Below the pieces are notes generated by a model. That model did not search any database and was not told the DNA's origin. It worked only from the letters and a program-made list of their open reading frames with translations. This document shows, one piece after another, positions 8,599 through 18,074 of a DNA stretch of 34,554 nucleotides (positions within the stretch are counted from its first letter, which is position 1; the number at the start of each line of letters is the position of its first letter). The position numbers and the translations under genes were made by a program. This DNA is from Saprospiraceae bacterium (GTDB lineage: Bacteria > Bacteroidota > Bacteroidia > Chitinophagales > Saprospiraceae). The stretch is taken from assembly GCA_020627965.1 (NCBI GenBank), contig JAHDFX010000044.1:1-34554 (forward strand), given 5' to 3'.

Positions 8599-9509
8599 TT
8601 AAAAAATCAGCTTCTACATATTATTCAAAGCTATTGTTATTTGGTGAATATACTGTCGTAAAAGGTTCACGTGCATTAGCCCTGCCCTACCCTGAATATA
8701 AGGCTGCATGGTCTTTTGCACAGCATGAAAAACAGGCGACTTCCAATGCTTCACTTAATGTTTTTTATACTTACGTAAACCGTTTACATCAGGAGCAAAA
8801 TAATCTATGCAAGATTGACCTTGAACGTTTTCAACAGGACATAAAAGCTGGTTTGTGGCTGGACTCCAATATCCCGAATGGTTATGGATTAGGCAGTTCA
8901 GGCAGTTTGTGTGCAGCAGTATATGATCGCTATGCTATTAATACAATAAGTAACAAAGATTTAGCTCAGCTTAAAAGCATCTTTGCCCAACTGGAAAGCT
9001 GTTTTCATGGTGCCAGTTCTGGAGCTGATCCGTTGGTTTGTTATTTGAATCAGCCTGTATTGATGGGACAGGAAGAATTGAAGATTGTTAATTTACCAGC
9101 TATGTCGTCCGGCAATGGTACTGTTTTTTTATTAAATACCCGATTAGCCCGAAAGACTGAGCCATTGGTTAATATCTTTCTAAAAAAATGTGAAAACCCG
9201 GATTTTGAGCGTCTTTGCAGCGATAAACTTAGCCAATATTCTGATGCTGCTATGGAAGCCTTTCTTAGCAATTCACCCGACTTGCATCATCATGTCCGCC
9301 AAATTTCTACTTTTCAATATGAGCATTTTCAGCCAATGATTCCAGAAGCATTTCGCCCGATCTGGAAACATGGATTGATCAATCATCAATTTAGCTTGAA
9401 GCTCTGTGGTGCTGGTGGTGGCGGCTTTATTTTAGGCTTTGCTCGCAACTATGAAGCTGCTCTGTCTTTTCTCAAAGCCTATAAATTGGAGGTAGTTTTT
9501 GAATTGTAA
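8598..9509 (+). CDS. GHMP-family kinase (mevalonate kinase-like)
   Basis: ATP-dependent small-molecule kinase of the galacto-/homoserine/mevalonate/phosphomevalonate kinase fold. The ATP-binding motif PNGYGLGSSGSLCAA is at about residues 92-106 and the C-terminal glycine-rich motif KLCGAGGGGFILGF at about 268-281. The N-terminal strand reads YYSKLLLFGEYTVVKGS, as in Bacteroidota GHMP kinases often labelled mevalonate kinase. The start is unusual. No ATG or GTG exists in frame between the upstream stop (8574-8576) and the conserved strand, and the first annotatable TTG (8634) would cut that strand off. An ATT at 8598, sharing one base with the preceding TAA stop, is my preferred start. It is the last gene of the operon. 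Whether the substrate is mevalonate or a sugar is uncertain. Confidence 0.78.
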   Translation: MKKSASTYYSKLLLFGEYTVVKGSRALALPYPEYKAAWSFAQHEKQATSNASLNVFYTYVNRLHQEQNNLCKIDLERFQQDIKAGLWLDSNIPNGYGLGSSGSLCAAVYDRYAINTISNKDLAQLKSIFAQLESCFHGASSGADPLVCYLNQPVLMGQEELKIVNLPAMSSGNGTVFLLNTRLARKTEPLVNIFLKKCENPDFERLCSDKLSQYSDAAMEAFLSNSPDLHHHVRQISTFQYEHFQPMIPEAFRPIWKHGLINHQFSLKLCGAGGGGFILGFARNYEAALSFLKAYKLEVVFEL

Positions 9510-9566
9510 TACATTGTGCTGGCACCTTCAGAACGTGTGTTGTAAAACCGCTGGGTATGATGTCAA

Positions 9567-11642
9567 TTACTGTCCCCCTCCAAGCTGCTGTGCTTTTTGT
9601 CTGTCTGCCTGTGCCTGAGCAACATTACCAAGTTGTTGGTGTGTTGCTGCACGACCAGCATAAAACTCTGCACGGTTCGGATTCAATTGAATAGCATTAT
9701 TAAAATCATTAAGAGCCTGCTGGTGTTGGTTCAACTTGGCATAAGCTGCACCTCGTCGATGATAAATAGCCGGATTATCTTTACGTAAACTCAGGTATTT
9801 AGTGAAGCTTTGAATAGCCTCATTAGGGCGATTATTCAGTGCATAAGCCGTTCCCTGATTCATCAAAGCATCCTGATAGCCTGGATATATTTTGAGGGCT
9901 TTGTCTAGTAATTCAAATGCCTTTGAGAAGTTCCCCTTTTGCAGATAGATCGCACCGCTATTGCCATAAGCTTTAGGTTCGCCTGGATTAAGCTCCATTA
10001 CCTTTTGATAATCTGCCAGTGCTTTGTCGTATTGTTGAAGATTGAAATAAACATTACCTCTGTTATTATAAGCTTCATCATCATTGGGTTTTAATGAAAT
10101 GGCTTTATTGTAATCTGCCAGTGCCTCATTATATTTTCTAGTCAGGCGAAATACTTTGCCTCTGGCTACTCTGGCTTTATAATAATTGGGATCTAGTTCG
10201 ACTGCCCTGTTAAGGTGCACTAATCCCTGATCCATTTGCTTTGCTTCATCTACATAGTAATTGCCAAGATTGTTATGAGCAATTTTAGAATCAGGATAAC
10301 TTTTCAGCACATCAGAGAATAGTTTTCCACTGTCCTGCCAGACTTTACAGCGATTGAAAGTCAGAAAACATAATAATGCACCTACTAGGCCTATTAATCC
10401 CAACACACCATATTGGCGGGAAGTATTGGAGGCATTTTTAGCTAAAAACTCATTTAATAACCAACCAAAAATCACAAATAAACCAATATATGACACATAG
10501 GTATAACGATCAGAGATCAAGGCGCTACCCACCTGCACAAATTGTAAAGTCAGTGCAATCATTGCTCCATAAAACAACAAGCCAAAGGTAATCATTCTGG
10601 TTTTACGTAAAGACCAGAACATAAGACCTCCCAATGCCAAAACCACCAATAATGCTACATAAAATACGGGTTGGGAAGAAGCCGTGCCTACAGGTGGGTA
10701 GGGATGTAATGCAGATAATTTGAAAGGGGCAAACATTTGGGCAATGTACATAAAAGTGCCATAGGCTGCAAAGAGGAATTTTTCGCCAATAGAATGTACT
10801 TCAAAGTCTCCAATAGCACTAGAACTCTGTATTCTGATCGTTATTATACCAAAAACAATTGCTCCGATAAAGAAGGGCGCTTTCTCCAGCAACACATTCA
10901 TTTTCCAGTCTCTATGCTTTAGAAAATCAACCAGCAATAATACCACTGGTAGCATAACAGCCGTTGGTTTGGACAGACAAGACAGCACGAATAAAACCAG
11001 CGTCGCTATGTACATAGACATAGACTTATTCGACAAATATTTTAAATAAGTGATCAAAGCGCCCACAAAAAACAAGGTATACAACACATCCTTACGCTCG
11101 GCTACCCAGGCTACAGACTCTACATGCATTGGATGAATGGCAAAAAGAAAAGCAACCAGTAAAGCCCCTGCTGTTTTTCGTTCAAAAAGTAAAAAAGCAA
11201 AATAGAAAACCAGAAAGGTATTAATAAGGTGTAATATCAGATTGGTCCAATGATAAGAACTCGCATTAAGTCCAGTCATTTGATAGTTAATTGCCAGAGA
11301 AAGGATAGTCAGCGGATGATAGTTGGAAGCTATGGACTGTGTAAACATGGCGTTCACACTTCTAGCATCTATGTTCACCACATAAGGATTCTCCGTTACA
11401 TAATCCTGATCGTCCCAATTGGTAAAGTTTTCATGCAGAGATGGCGTGAAACAAATAAAAGTGATGACCAGAATGGCTGCCAAAAGTGCAAGCGTCCGGG
11501 TGTCTTTATACCAGGCAGATGAAGCTTTTTTCAGGCTTTTTTGGGCTCTTTTGTGCTTAGTTTTTTCGGTTTTTTTGACTTGCCCTTTCTTTTTAGCTAT
11601 TTTCTTAGGCTGCACCTTCTTAATTGGCTTTTTCTTACTCAT
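9567..11642 (-). CDS. TMTC-like membrane protein with C-terminal tetratricopeptide repeats
   Basis: A 691-residue integral membrane protein. Residues 2-42 form a strongly basic, lysine-rich cytoplasmic tail. The first membrane helix is at about 50-66 and is followed by a periplasmic loop with NWDDQDYV (Asp77-Asp78). Many further helices run to about residue 430, including the signature AIHPMHVESVAWVAERKDVL. TPR units occupy about 450-688 (repeated NNRGNVYFNLQQYDKALADY-like units). The WDD loop, the HPMHVESVAW signature and the trailing TPRs are the layout of the TMTC family of O-mannosyltransferases (GT-C fold). Bacterial homologues are usually annotated only as TPR proteins. A role in protein O-glycosylation in the periplasm is therefore plausible but unproven. 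It converges with the GHMP kinase gene. Confidence 0.82.
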   Translation of the reverse strand: MSKKKPIKKVQPKKIAKKKGQVKKTEKTKHKRAQKSLKKASSAWYKDTRTLALLAAILVITFICFTPSLHENFTNWDDQDYVTENPYVVNIDARSVNAMFTQSIASNYHPLTILSLAINYQMTGLNASSYHWTNLILHLINTFLVFYFAFLLFERKTAGALLVAFLFAIHPMHVESVAWVAERKDVLYTLFFVGALITYLKYLSNKSMSMYIATLVLFVLSCLSKPTAVMLPVVLLLVDFLKHRDWKMNVLLEKAPFFIGAIVFGIITIRIQSSSAIGDFEVHSIGEKFLFAAYGTFMYIAQMFAPFKLSALHPYPPVGTASSQPVFYVALLVVLALGGLMFWSLRKTRMITFGLLFYGAMIALTLQFVQVGSALISDRYTYVSYIGLFVIFGWLLNEFLAKNASNTSRQYGVLGLIGLVGALLCFLTFNRCKVWQDSGKLFSDVLKSYPDSKIAHNNLGNYYVDEAKQMDQGLVHLNRAVELDPNYYKARVARGKVFRLTRKYNEALADYNKAISLKPNDDEAYNNRGNVYFNLQQYDKALADYQKVMELNPGEPKAYGNSGAIYLQKGNFSKAFELLDKALKIYPGYQDALMNQGTAYALNNRPNEAIQSFTKYLSLRKDNPAIYHRRGAAYAKLNQHQQALNDFNNAIQLNPNRAEFYAGRAATHQQLGNVAQAQADRQKAQQLGGGQ

Positions 11643-12094
11643 AATGTGTTATTTAGCTAATAGACTTTATTCTGATGGCACACAAAATACAAAAATGAAA
11701 ATAAGTCACTAAATACAAGCTGTCTTTAATCCTATGATTTTTCTCCGATTCAACTGTTATGGTATTTAAATACTTTTATTTCAATTGCTTAATAGATAAA
11801 TAAAAATTTACATAAATAACTGCTCAACAAGACTTATGTTCCTATTATACAAATCTTTTATTAAAACCTCCCAGAGAACACATATAAAACAAAAACATTT
11901 TTAACTCAATAAAAATCAAGAAAATAAAGCTATTAAAAAAATATTCAATCTAATATTTTTAAGTCACATTATCCCCTACTAAGCTACTATCACATTAAAC
12001 CCAAACACCATATTTGCATCGATTATTACCGGAATAAAAACCATTCGAAGGATACACTCAGTAAACGTCATTTTTAATTAAACTTCCTTCAATA
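11643..12094. other. Long AT-rich divergent intergenic region
   Basis: This 452-nt gap lies between the TMTC-like gene (-) and the secreted protease (+). I see no gene, RNA or strong hairpin. A one-mismatch -7 element, CATATTTG at 12009-12016, is the best promoter candidate for the protease and would give a leader of about 70 nt. Confidence 0.5.
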
Positions 12095-15000
12095 ATGAGA
12101 AAGCAGAGAAACCTTATTTTTTTACTAACGCTATTGTGCTGCACACAAATAGCCTTCACGCAATCTGTAGAAAAACGCATCGACGATCGAAATGGTATGC
12201 CTGCGTTTTTAAAATTTAAAAATGAACAAAACTACAGACTCAGCCAGGTTAATGACATTTTTGAAATACATTTAAACTTAAAACAGAATGAATCTTTTGT
12301 TTTACAAAAAGACGAATTAGATCGCATTGGTATTCAACACCAAAAATTCCAACAATATTATAAAGGCATCAAGGTAGAATATGGCACCTATACACTCCAT
12401 GCTAAAAATGGTCGTGTAGCCATGATGACTGGTGAATTTAAGAAAATTGATGAACTCGACATTAATCCTGTACTTACTGAAAATGCTGCATTACAACAGG
12501 CATTAGAATATGTAGGAGCCGATAGTTACATGTGGCAATCACTGGATAATGAGGCTTGGCTAAAAAACGAACAAAACAACAATGCTGCCAGCTTTTATCC
12601 TGAAGGTGAGATAATTATCATTGAAAACTACAATAATAGAAATGATCGGAAAAATTATCGAAAACCAGTACTAGCTTATAAATTCGACATCTATGCTGAA
12701 CAGCCTAAAAGTCGTGATTACATTTATGTAGATGCTAATACAGGTGAGATTGTACATACCAATCCTATTATAAAACATCTTGAAGCTACTGGTACTGTAA
12801 CAACTAAATATAGTGGCACAAAAACAGTAACTACGGATAGCTATGATGGCAGTTTCAGACTACGTGATTATAGCAGAGGTGGAGGCGTATTTACTTACGA
12901 TATGAATGAAGGCACTAATTATAATAATGCCGTGGATTTCACAGATAATGACAATAACTGGACTGCCGCTGAATGGGATAATGCAGCCCAGGATGATGCT
13001 GCTTTTGATGCTCATTATGGTGCTCAGGCAACTTATGATTATTTTCTAAGCAAATTTAACAGAAACAGTTATAATGATGCTGGTGCTACCATCAGAAGTT
13101 ATGTACATTATGATGCAAATTATGATAATGCTTTCTGGGATGGGCAACGTATGACCTATGGGGATGGCTCTACCTATTTTACACCATTAACTTCTATGGA
13201 TGTAGCAGCTCATGAAATTGGACATGCTATATGTACTTATACAGCCAACCTTGTTTATTCTTATGAGTCAGGCGCATTGAATGAAGGTTTCAGTGATATT
13301 TGGGGAGCTTGTGTAGAACGATATGCAGAACCCAATAAAAGTACCTGGCTGATCGGCGAAGACATTGCTTTGCAGTCAAATGCTTTACGCTCTATGAGCA
13401 ATCCCAAATCAGAGGGGCAACCAGATACCTATCAAGGTACCAACTGGTATACAGGTTCTGGCGATAATGGTGGTGTTCACTATAATAGTGGTGTGCTCAA
13501 TCACTGGTTCTATATTCTTTCCGAAGGCAAAACTGGCAGTAATGACCTGGGATATGCTTATGCTATAAATGGTATTGGTATTGATGCAGCAGCAGAGATC
13601 GCCTATCGTGCAGAAAGCGTTTATTTGTCTTCAAATTCACAATATTCAGATGCTCGATCTTATACTATTCAGGCTGCTGAAGACCTGTTTGGTGCTTGCT
13701 CTGATGAAGTTATTGCAACAATTGATGCCTGGTATGCTGTAGGTGTAGGTGGTCCGAATAATTGTGATGGCAGCAATCCTGTTTTTTACTGCTCTTCACA
13801 AGGTAATGATTTCAGCTACGAATGGATTGCCAATGTAACTGTAGGAGATTTTACTAAAGATTCAGGTGCTTCGGGTTATAGCAATTTTACTACTGATGAA
13901 ATTGCCCTTGAAGCAGGTGCTAATGTCAATGTAAGCATTACGCCTGGGTTTTCCGGCTCTGTATATAATGAATATTACAAAATTTGGATCGATTATAACA
14001 ATGATGGAGATTTTACGGATCAAGGTGAAGAGGTTTTCTCTGCCGGGCCATCTATTGAAACTGTAAGTGGTACATTGACAGTTGATGCAAGTGCTTCCGA
14101 AATAACTCGCATGCGTGTTGTGATGCGATATAGTACATCGCCCGCTTCTCCTTGTGGAAGTTTTGACTATGGAGAAGTAGAAGATTATACTGTAGTTTTT
14201 ATCGGTCTATCCGATACTTGTCAGGACGGTATTCTCAATGGTGATGAAACCGACATAGATTGTGGCGGTAGCTGTGAAGATTGCCCAACCTGCGATGACG
14301 GTATTCTCAATGGTGATGAAACCGACATAGATTGTGGCGGTAGCTGTGAAGATTGCCAACCTGAAGAATGTTCTTATTTAGTCATCTCATCTAGTGACTT
14401 TGAAGCTGACTGGGGTATCTGGAATGATGGAGGTTCTGACTGCCGTAGAAGTAATAAGGATGCAATTTATGCTAATAGCGGTTCTCGCTGTATACGCTTA
14501 CGAGATAATACCAGTACATCTACAACTACGACCAATAATCTTGATCTATCAGCTTATGAAGAATTGACTGTGGCCTTTTCCTATATTACAAGAAGTATGG
14601 ATAATGCCAATGAAGATTTCTGGTTACAGATTTCTACGGATGGTGGACTTAGCTTTACCACTGTTGAAGAGTGGAATAGAGGTGATGAATTTGAAAATGA
14701 TATCAGGCTTGATGATGCAGTTGTTATTCAGGGTCCATTCAGTGCGACTACACAACTTCGTTTCCGTGCCGATGCTTCTGGCAATTCCGATTGGGTATAT
14801 CTGGATGATATCGTTATAAGTGGCTGCATGCAGAGTGGCAATAATATTACTTTACCAGCCAATGAAATTACACAGTTTATCAATGACGATGTTATAGAAT
14901 TAAAAGACAAGGATCAACCTGAATTAGAAGATATTATCAGTCAGGTGAATCTTTTCCCTAATCCGGTTCATGAGCAATTAAATTTCAGTCTGACTGTCCT

Positions 15001-15187
15001 TCAAGACATACAAACTGAACTATATATTATTGATATAAATGGTAGAATTATTCAGCGAAACACCTTAAATATGCTAAAAGGAACGGAGCAAATACAATTG
15101 AATGTAAGCGAACTACAAGATGGTTTTTACTTCATACAAATAGTATCCGACTCAGGTAGTATTTCACGAAAGTTTATTAAACAATAG
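12095..15187 (+). CDS. Secreted M4-family (thermolysin-like) metalloprotease with GEVED, cysteine-repeat and T9SS sorting domains
   Basis: Zinc endopeptidase of 1030 residues exported by Sec and then T9SS. The order is: signal peptide (about 1-22); inhibitory FTP/propeptide region (about 25-210); M4 catalytic domain (about 230-550) with HEIGH (His373, Glu374, His377), third ligand Glu397 in NEGFSD and transition-state His462 in GGVHYNSG; a GEVED domain (about 562-703) with [12 protein letters not shown]; two Cys-rich repeats of 24 residues (about 708-757); a jelly-roll, MAM-like region (about 758-912); and a C-terminal T9SS type A sorting domain (about 950-1030) with VNLFPNPV and GxYxxQI-like end. 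All zinc and catalytic residues are present, so it should be active. It is followed by a strong terminator, so it is monocistronic. It is probably a nutrient-scavenging or predation exoenzyme; that role is inferred. Confidence 0.94.
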   Translation: MRKQRNLIFLLTLLCCTQIAFTQSVEKRIDDRNGMPAFLKFKNEQNYRLSQVNDIFEIHLNLKQNESFVLQKDELDRIGIQHQKFQQYYKGIKVEYGTYTLHAKNGRVAMMTGEFKKIDELDINPVLTENAALQQALEYVGADSYMWQSLDNEAWLKNEQNNNAASFYPEGEIIIIENYNNRNDRKNYRKPVLAYKFDIYAEQPKSRDYIYVDANTGEIVHTNPIIKHLEATGTVTTKYSGTKTVTTDSYDGSFRLRDYSRGGGVFTYDMNEGTNYNNAVDFTDNDNNWTAAEWDNAAQDDAAFDAHYGAQATYDYFLSKFNRNSYNDAGATIRSYVHYDANYDNAFWDGQRMTYGDGSTYFTPLTSMDVAAHEIGHAICTYTANLVYSYESGALNEGFSDIWGACVERYAEPNKSTWLIGEDIALQSNALRSMSNPKSEGQPDTYQGTNWYTGSGDNGGVHYNSGVLNHWFYILSEGKTGSNDLGYAYAINGIGIDAAAEIAYRAESVYLSSNSQYSDARSYTIQAAEDLFGACSDEVIATIDAWYAVGVGGPNNCDGSNPVFYCSSQGNDFSYEWIANVTVGDFTKDSGASGYSNFTTDEIALEAGANVNVSITPGFSGSVYNEYYKIWIDYNNDGDFTDQGEEVFSAGPSIETVSGTLTVDASASEITRMRVVMRYSTSPASPCGSFDYGEVEDYTVVFIGLSDTCQDGILNGDETDIDCGGSCEDCPTCDDGILNGDETDIDCGGSCEDCQPEECSYLVISSSDFEADWGIWNDGGSDCRRSNKDAIYANSGSRCIRLRDNTSTSTTTTNNLDLSAYEELTVAFSYITRSMDNANEDFWLQISTDGGLSFTTVEEWNRGDEFENDIRLDDAVVIQGPFSATTQLRFRADASGNSDWVYLDDIVISGCMQSGNNITLPANEITQFINDDVIELKDKDQPELEDIISQVNLFPNPVHEQLNFSLTVLQDIQTELYIIDINGRIIQRNTLNMLKGTEQIQLNVSELQDGFYFIQIVSDSGSISRKFIKQ
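14225..14357 (+). repeat. Tandem 72-bp coding repeat inside the M4 protease
   Basis: Bases 14225-14285 and 14297-14357 are identical over 61 nt with a period of 72 nt (24 codons). Each unit encodes [15 protein letters not shown] followed by SCEDC. DNA-level identity suggests a recent duplication or gene conversion. The unit is a short disulphide- and acid-rich linker, possibly calcium-binding. Confidence 0.9.
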
Positions 15188-15213
15188 ATTCTATATTTCT
15201 CTATTTTTTTTGC

Positions 15214-15250
15214 AAAGCAGCGGCATCTCATGGTGTCGCTGCTTTCTTTT
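15214..15250 (+). terminator. Rho-independent terminator of the M4 protease gene
   Basis: AAAGCAGCGGCATC pairs with GGTGTCGCTGCTTT through a 14-bp stem (two G-U pairs) with a 4-nt loop. It is followed by TTTCTTTT-type sequence and begins 27 nt after the stop codon. Confidence 0.85.
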
Positions 15251-15263
15251 AGGAAATATTAAC

Positions 15264-15325
15264 TGCTGAAAAGGCACAAGAAACACACTTTTCAGCAACC
15301 AATAAGCTTGATTGTTTTGCTTATT
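15264..15325 (-). terminator. Hairpins downstream of the aminopeptidase P gene
   Basis: TGCTGAAAAG (15264-15273) pairs with CTTTTCAGCA (15288-15297), and AATAAGC (15301-15307) pairs with GCTTATT (15319-15325). Both lie just past the stop of the minus-strand gene and may end its transcript. Neither is followed by a clean U-run, so the assignment is weak. Confidence 0.35.
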
Positions 15326-15335
15326 TATAGCTATA

Positions 15336-16622
15336 CTAGTTCATCAACTCTTCGATCTCCTCCGCCTCAATAGGAATATTCGCCATTAGATCGACCGGAT
15401 CACCATCGGTTACCAGAATATCATTTTCAAGACGGATACCCAAGCCTTCCTCTTTGATATAAATTCCTGGCTCACAAGTAAAGACCATACCTGCCTCGAA
15501 AGTCGCATAGCGTTCCATAATATCGTGTACATCCAGTCCCAGATGGTGAGAAGTGCCGTGCATAAAATACTGTTTGTACAAAGGCTTCTCAGGGTCTTGC
15601 TTAGCCACATCGTGCTTATCCAGCAAGCCTAAACCGATCAATTGGCTTTCCATAACTTTACCAACTTCCTTGTGATATTCTGTCAGATTAGTGCCAGGGC
15701 GAAGCATATTTCTGGCTTCTTTTAATACATGTAAAACGGCATCATATACTGCTCGCTGACGTTTTGTATATTGTCCGCTAATAGGAATAGAACGGGATAA
15801 ATCAGCCGTATAATTACCGTATTCAGCCCCAAAATCCATCAACATAACATCACCCGCTTTGCATTGCTGATTATTATCAATGTAATGCAATACACAAGCA
15901 TTTTCACCACTGGCAACGATCGGTGTATAACCATGTCCTGTTGCACGATTCATTAAAAATTCATGGGTAATTTCTGCCTCTATTTCATATTCCCAAACTC
16001 CTGGTTTAGTAAAATTCAATATCCTTCTAAATCCCTTCTCTGTAATATCACAACAATGTTGAAGCACTTTTACTTCTTCCTCTAATTTCACCATTGCCTG
16101 CTTTTTTATGATCTGTTGAGCACGCAGGATATTATGGGCTGGATAACGATCACGTATTCGTTTTGCAAAACGATAATCACGTGTCATCACTTCTGAGTGA
16201 TAACGGTCATTTTCATTTAAATTCAAATAGATGCTATCAGCCAGCAGAATCATTTCGTTTAGTACAGCTTCCATATCTTCCAACCAGAATACTTTTTTAA
16301 TACCGGAAGTCTCGGTTGCTTCTTCTTTAGTGTATTTATGCCCTTCCCAGATAGCAATGTATTTATCCGTTTTCTTAGTGAACAAGACTTCCTGAAAGCC
16401 TTCTTTGATACAATCCGGATAAATGACCAATATCGTTTCTTCCTGATCTATGCCAGACAAATAGAACAATTCAGAGTTCTGACGAAATGGGAAAAAAGCA
16501 TCTCCATTTCTCGGCATCATATCATTGGAATTGAAAATAGCGATAGAGTTAGGTTTCATTTTCTCTGCAAAGCGCTTACGATTCTTTATAAAGATATTGC
16601 TGTCTAATGCTTGATATTTCAT
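15336..16622 (-). CDS. pepP: Aminopeptidase P family Xaa-Pro aminopeptidase (M24B)
   Basis: Cytosolic metallopeptidase that removes N-terminal residues preceding proline. At 428 residues it has the two-domain family layout: an N-terminal creatinase-like domain (about 1-170, with FPFRQNSELFYLSGI) and a C-terminal pita-bread catalytic domain. Dinuclear metal ligands are visible as Asp in MLMDFGAEYG, Asp in NYTADLSR, His in HGTSHHLGLDVHD, Glu in CEPGIYI and Glu in IRLEND. The substrate-binding histidine of the HHLGLDVHD loop is present. It starts with ATG at 16622. It is divergent from the D-2-hydroxyacid dehydrogenase, and the shared gap holds a 162-bp palindrome. No TAnnTTTG was seen for this strand. 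Confidence 0.93.
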   Translation of the reverse strand: MKYQALDSNIFIKNRKRFAEKMKPNSIAIFNSNDMMPRNGDAFFPFRQNSELFYLSGIDQEETILVIYPDCIKEGFQEVLFTKKTDKYIAIWEGHKYTKEEATETSGIKKVFWLEDMEAVLNEMILLADSIYLNLNENDRYHSEVMTRDYRFAKRIRDRYPAHNILRAQQIIKKQAMVKLEEEVKVLQHCCDITEKGFRRILNFTKPGVWEYEIEAEITHEFLMNRATGHGYTPIVASGENACVLHYIDNNQQCKAGDVMLMDFGAEYGNYTADLSRSIPISGQYTKRQRAVYDAVLHVLKEARNMLRPGTNLTEYHKEVGKVMESQLIGLGLLDKHDVAKQDPEKPLYKQYFMHGTSHHLGLDVHDIMERYATFEAGMVFTCEPGIYIKEEGLGIRLENDILVTDGDPVDLMANIPIEAEEIEELMN

Positions 16623-16727
16623 GTTTTCTATTTTAAGTCTGTAAAACTAGTGAAAATTGTGTAATAGGTTGAGATAATTTATGAATTGTCTCTCCTTATC
16701 TTATGCAATTGATATTGTAATTGATAT

Positions 16728-16889
16728 TAGACTTGTTACCCTTTAATTAACACCCCTCTGAAAACATCTTTTTCCGCTATTTTTCCTCAAAAAATGAGTC
16801 CGTAGCGGGGCTATGCACTAATTTTTTGAGAAAAACTATCAAAAAAATCTGAATTTCAGAGCGGCACTTATTAAAGAGTAACAAGTCTA
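16728..16889. repeat. 162-bp near-symmetrical inverted repeat between divergent genes
   Basis: The ends TAGACTTGTTAC (16728-16739) and GTAACAAGTCTA (16878-16889) are perfect 12-bp complements. Complementarity continues inward imperfectly, including CTCTGAAA with TTTCAGAG and CTCAAAAAAT with ATTTTTTGAG, to a centre TAGC-GGG-GCTA at 16803-16813. The outermost bases can also be read as an ATT direct duplication flanking AGACTTG...CAAGTCT. As RNA or single-stranded DNA it would fold into one long hairpin. It encodes nothing. It may be a miniature mobile element or a shared regulatory structure. Confidence 0.75.
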
Positions 16890-16899
16890 TTGCATTTCT

Positions 16900-16907
16900 T
16901 ATGTTTG
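16900..16907 (+). promoter_or_regulatory. Candidate -7 promoter element overlapping the first ATG of the hydroxyacid dehydrogenase
   Basis: TATGTTTG is an exact TAnnTTTG match lying directly after the palindrome. It contains the ATG at 16901, so if it is used, translation must begin downstream, at the ATG at 16922. No -33 element is obvious. Confidence 0.35.
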
Positions 16908-16921
16908 CAAAAAACAAAGTT

Positions 16922-17935
16922 ATGCGTGTACTATTCATCTGGCAAGTCAATGACCAACTAAAAAGCTACCTTAGCCATCATCCCTTAAAAAAATCTGATA
17001 CTGAGTTTATTTTTTTGCCTTCGGAACAACTTAACAAACTAGAAATCCCCCGACCAGAGGACATACAGGTTGTTATAGGTTGGATAGGACATAATGAAGT
17101 CTCTCGAAATATTTGCAGGAAACTGAGTAATCTGGAGCTCATTATTAATCCGGGTGTAGGTATTGAGAAAGCCTTACCCGTTATGAGGGAACTCAATAAA
17201 AACAAGCATGTTACACTCTGCAACAGCCATGCCCATACTTATTTCACTGCACAGCATGCCCTGGGTATGTTATTGACACTGAGCAATTGCCTGCTAACAC
17301 ATCACCGACTGATGAAGGATGGAAAATGGCGGGCAGGCGATAAAGAAGGGGCTTCGCTTCCGTTAAAATATCGTAAAACAGGCCTGCTGGGTTATGGGCC
17401 AATTAACCAGCAGGCTCATCAGTTTCTAAGTGGTTTTAAGACGGATATTCATATTTTAAAAAATAGCCTTAATGAAGATCAGGAAGCTGACCCTAATTTT
17501 TATACACCTGACCAATTACACGACTTTTTAAAAAACATTGACAATCTGCTCATTGCTGTGCCACATACTAAAAAAACAGAAGGCATGATCGGTCGGGAAG
17601 AACTGGAATTATTAGGTGAAAAAGGAATTTTAGTCAATGTAGCTCGTGGTTCAATCGTTCAGGAAGAAGCATTTTACCAGGCTCTAAAAAAGAAAACTAT
17701 CTTTGCAGCAGGCAGCGATGTCTGGTACAATTACAAACCTGATGTCGATGAAAAAGGACGAAAATATCCGTATAGTTATCCTTTTCATGAATTAGACAAT
17801 ATGCTTCTTTCTCCACATCGGGGAGGTTCCCCGCTGAACGATCTGAATCGCTGGGATGAATGTATGGAAATATTATCCTGTTTTGAAAATGGACGGGAAT
17901 TATTCAATGTCGTCAATTTAGATAGAGAATATTAG
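16922..17935 (+). CDS. D-isomer-specific 2-hydroxyacid dehydrogenase family protein
   Basis: NAD-binding oxidoreductase of 337 residues from ATG 16922 (344 if ATG 16901 is used). The downstream start gives the expected opening MRVLFIWQV. The cofactor site reads GLLGYGPINQQA, a GxGxxN form of the usual GxGxxG. The substrate-binding arginine is in NVARGSIV (about Arg242) and the catalytic histidine in SPHRGG (about His299). Where most members have DVFxxEP with the acid partner of the histidine, this protein has DVWYNYKP and no glutamate at that place. A conserved HAHTYFTAQHALGMLL helix is present. Similar DVWYNY-type sequences occur in formate- or phosphoglycerate-dehydrogenase-like members, as I recall. 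The substrate is unknown. It is followed 139 nt later by ansA on the same strand. Confidence 0.82.
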   Translation: MRVLFIWQVNDQLKSYLSHHPLKKSDTEFIFLPSEQLNKLEIPRPEDIQVVIGWIGHNEVSRNICRKLSNLELIINPGVGIEKALPVMRELNKNKHVTLCNSHAHTYFTAQHALGMLLTLSNCLLTHHRLMKDGKWRAGDKEGASLPLKYRKTGLLGYGPINQQAHQFLSGFKTDIHILKNSLNEDQEADPNFYTPDQLHDFLKNIDNLLIAVPHTKKTEGMIGREELELLGEKGILVNVARGSIVQEEAFYQALKKKTIFAAGSDVWYNYKPDVDEKGRKYPYSYPFHELDNMLLSPHRGGSPLNDLNRWDECMEILSCFENGRELFNVVNLDREY

Positions 17936-18074
17936 AGACCGCCTTCGGGCTGAGAGAGGAGAGATTGAATAGATGAATGACTAGATTTGGAATGTGAGAA
18001 GGCAGCAGCGAGCCTAATACTTCAATACAAACAATAACACGATAACACATTAATACCATAGCACGATAAAGTAC

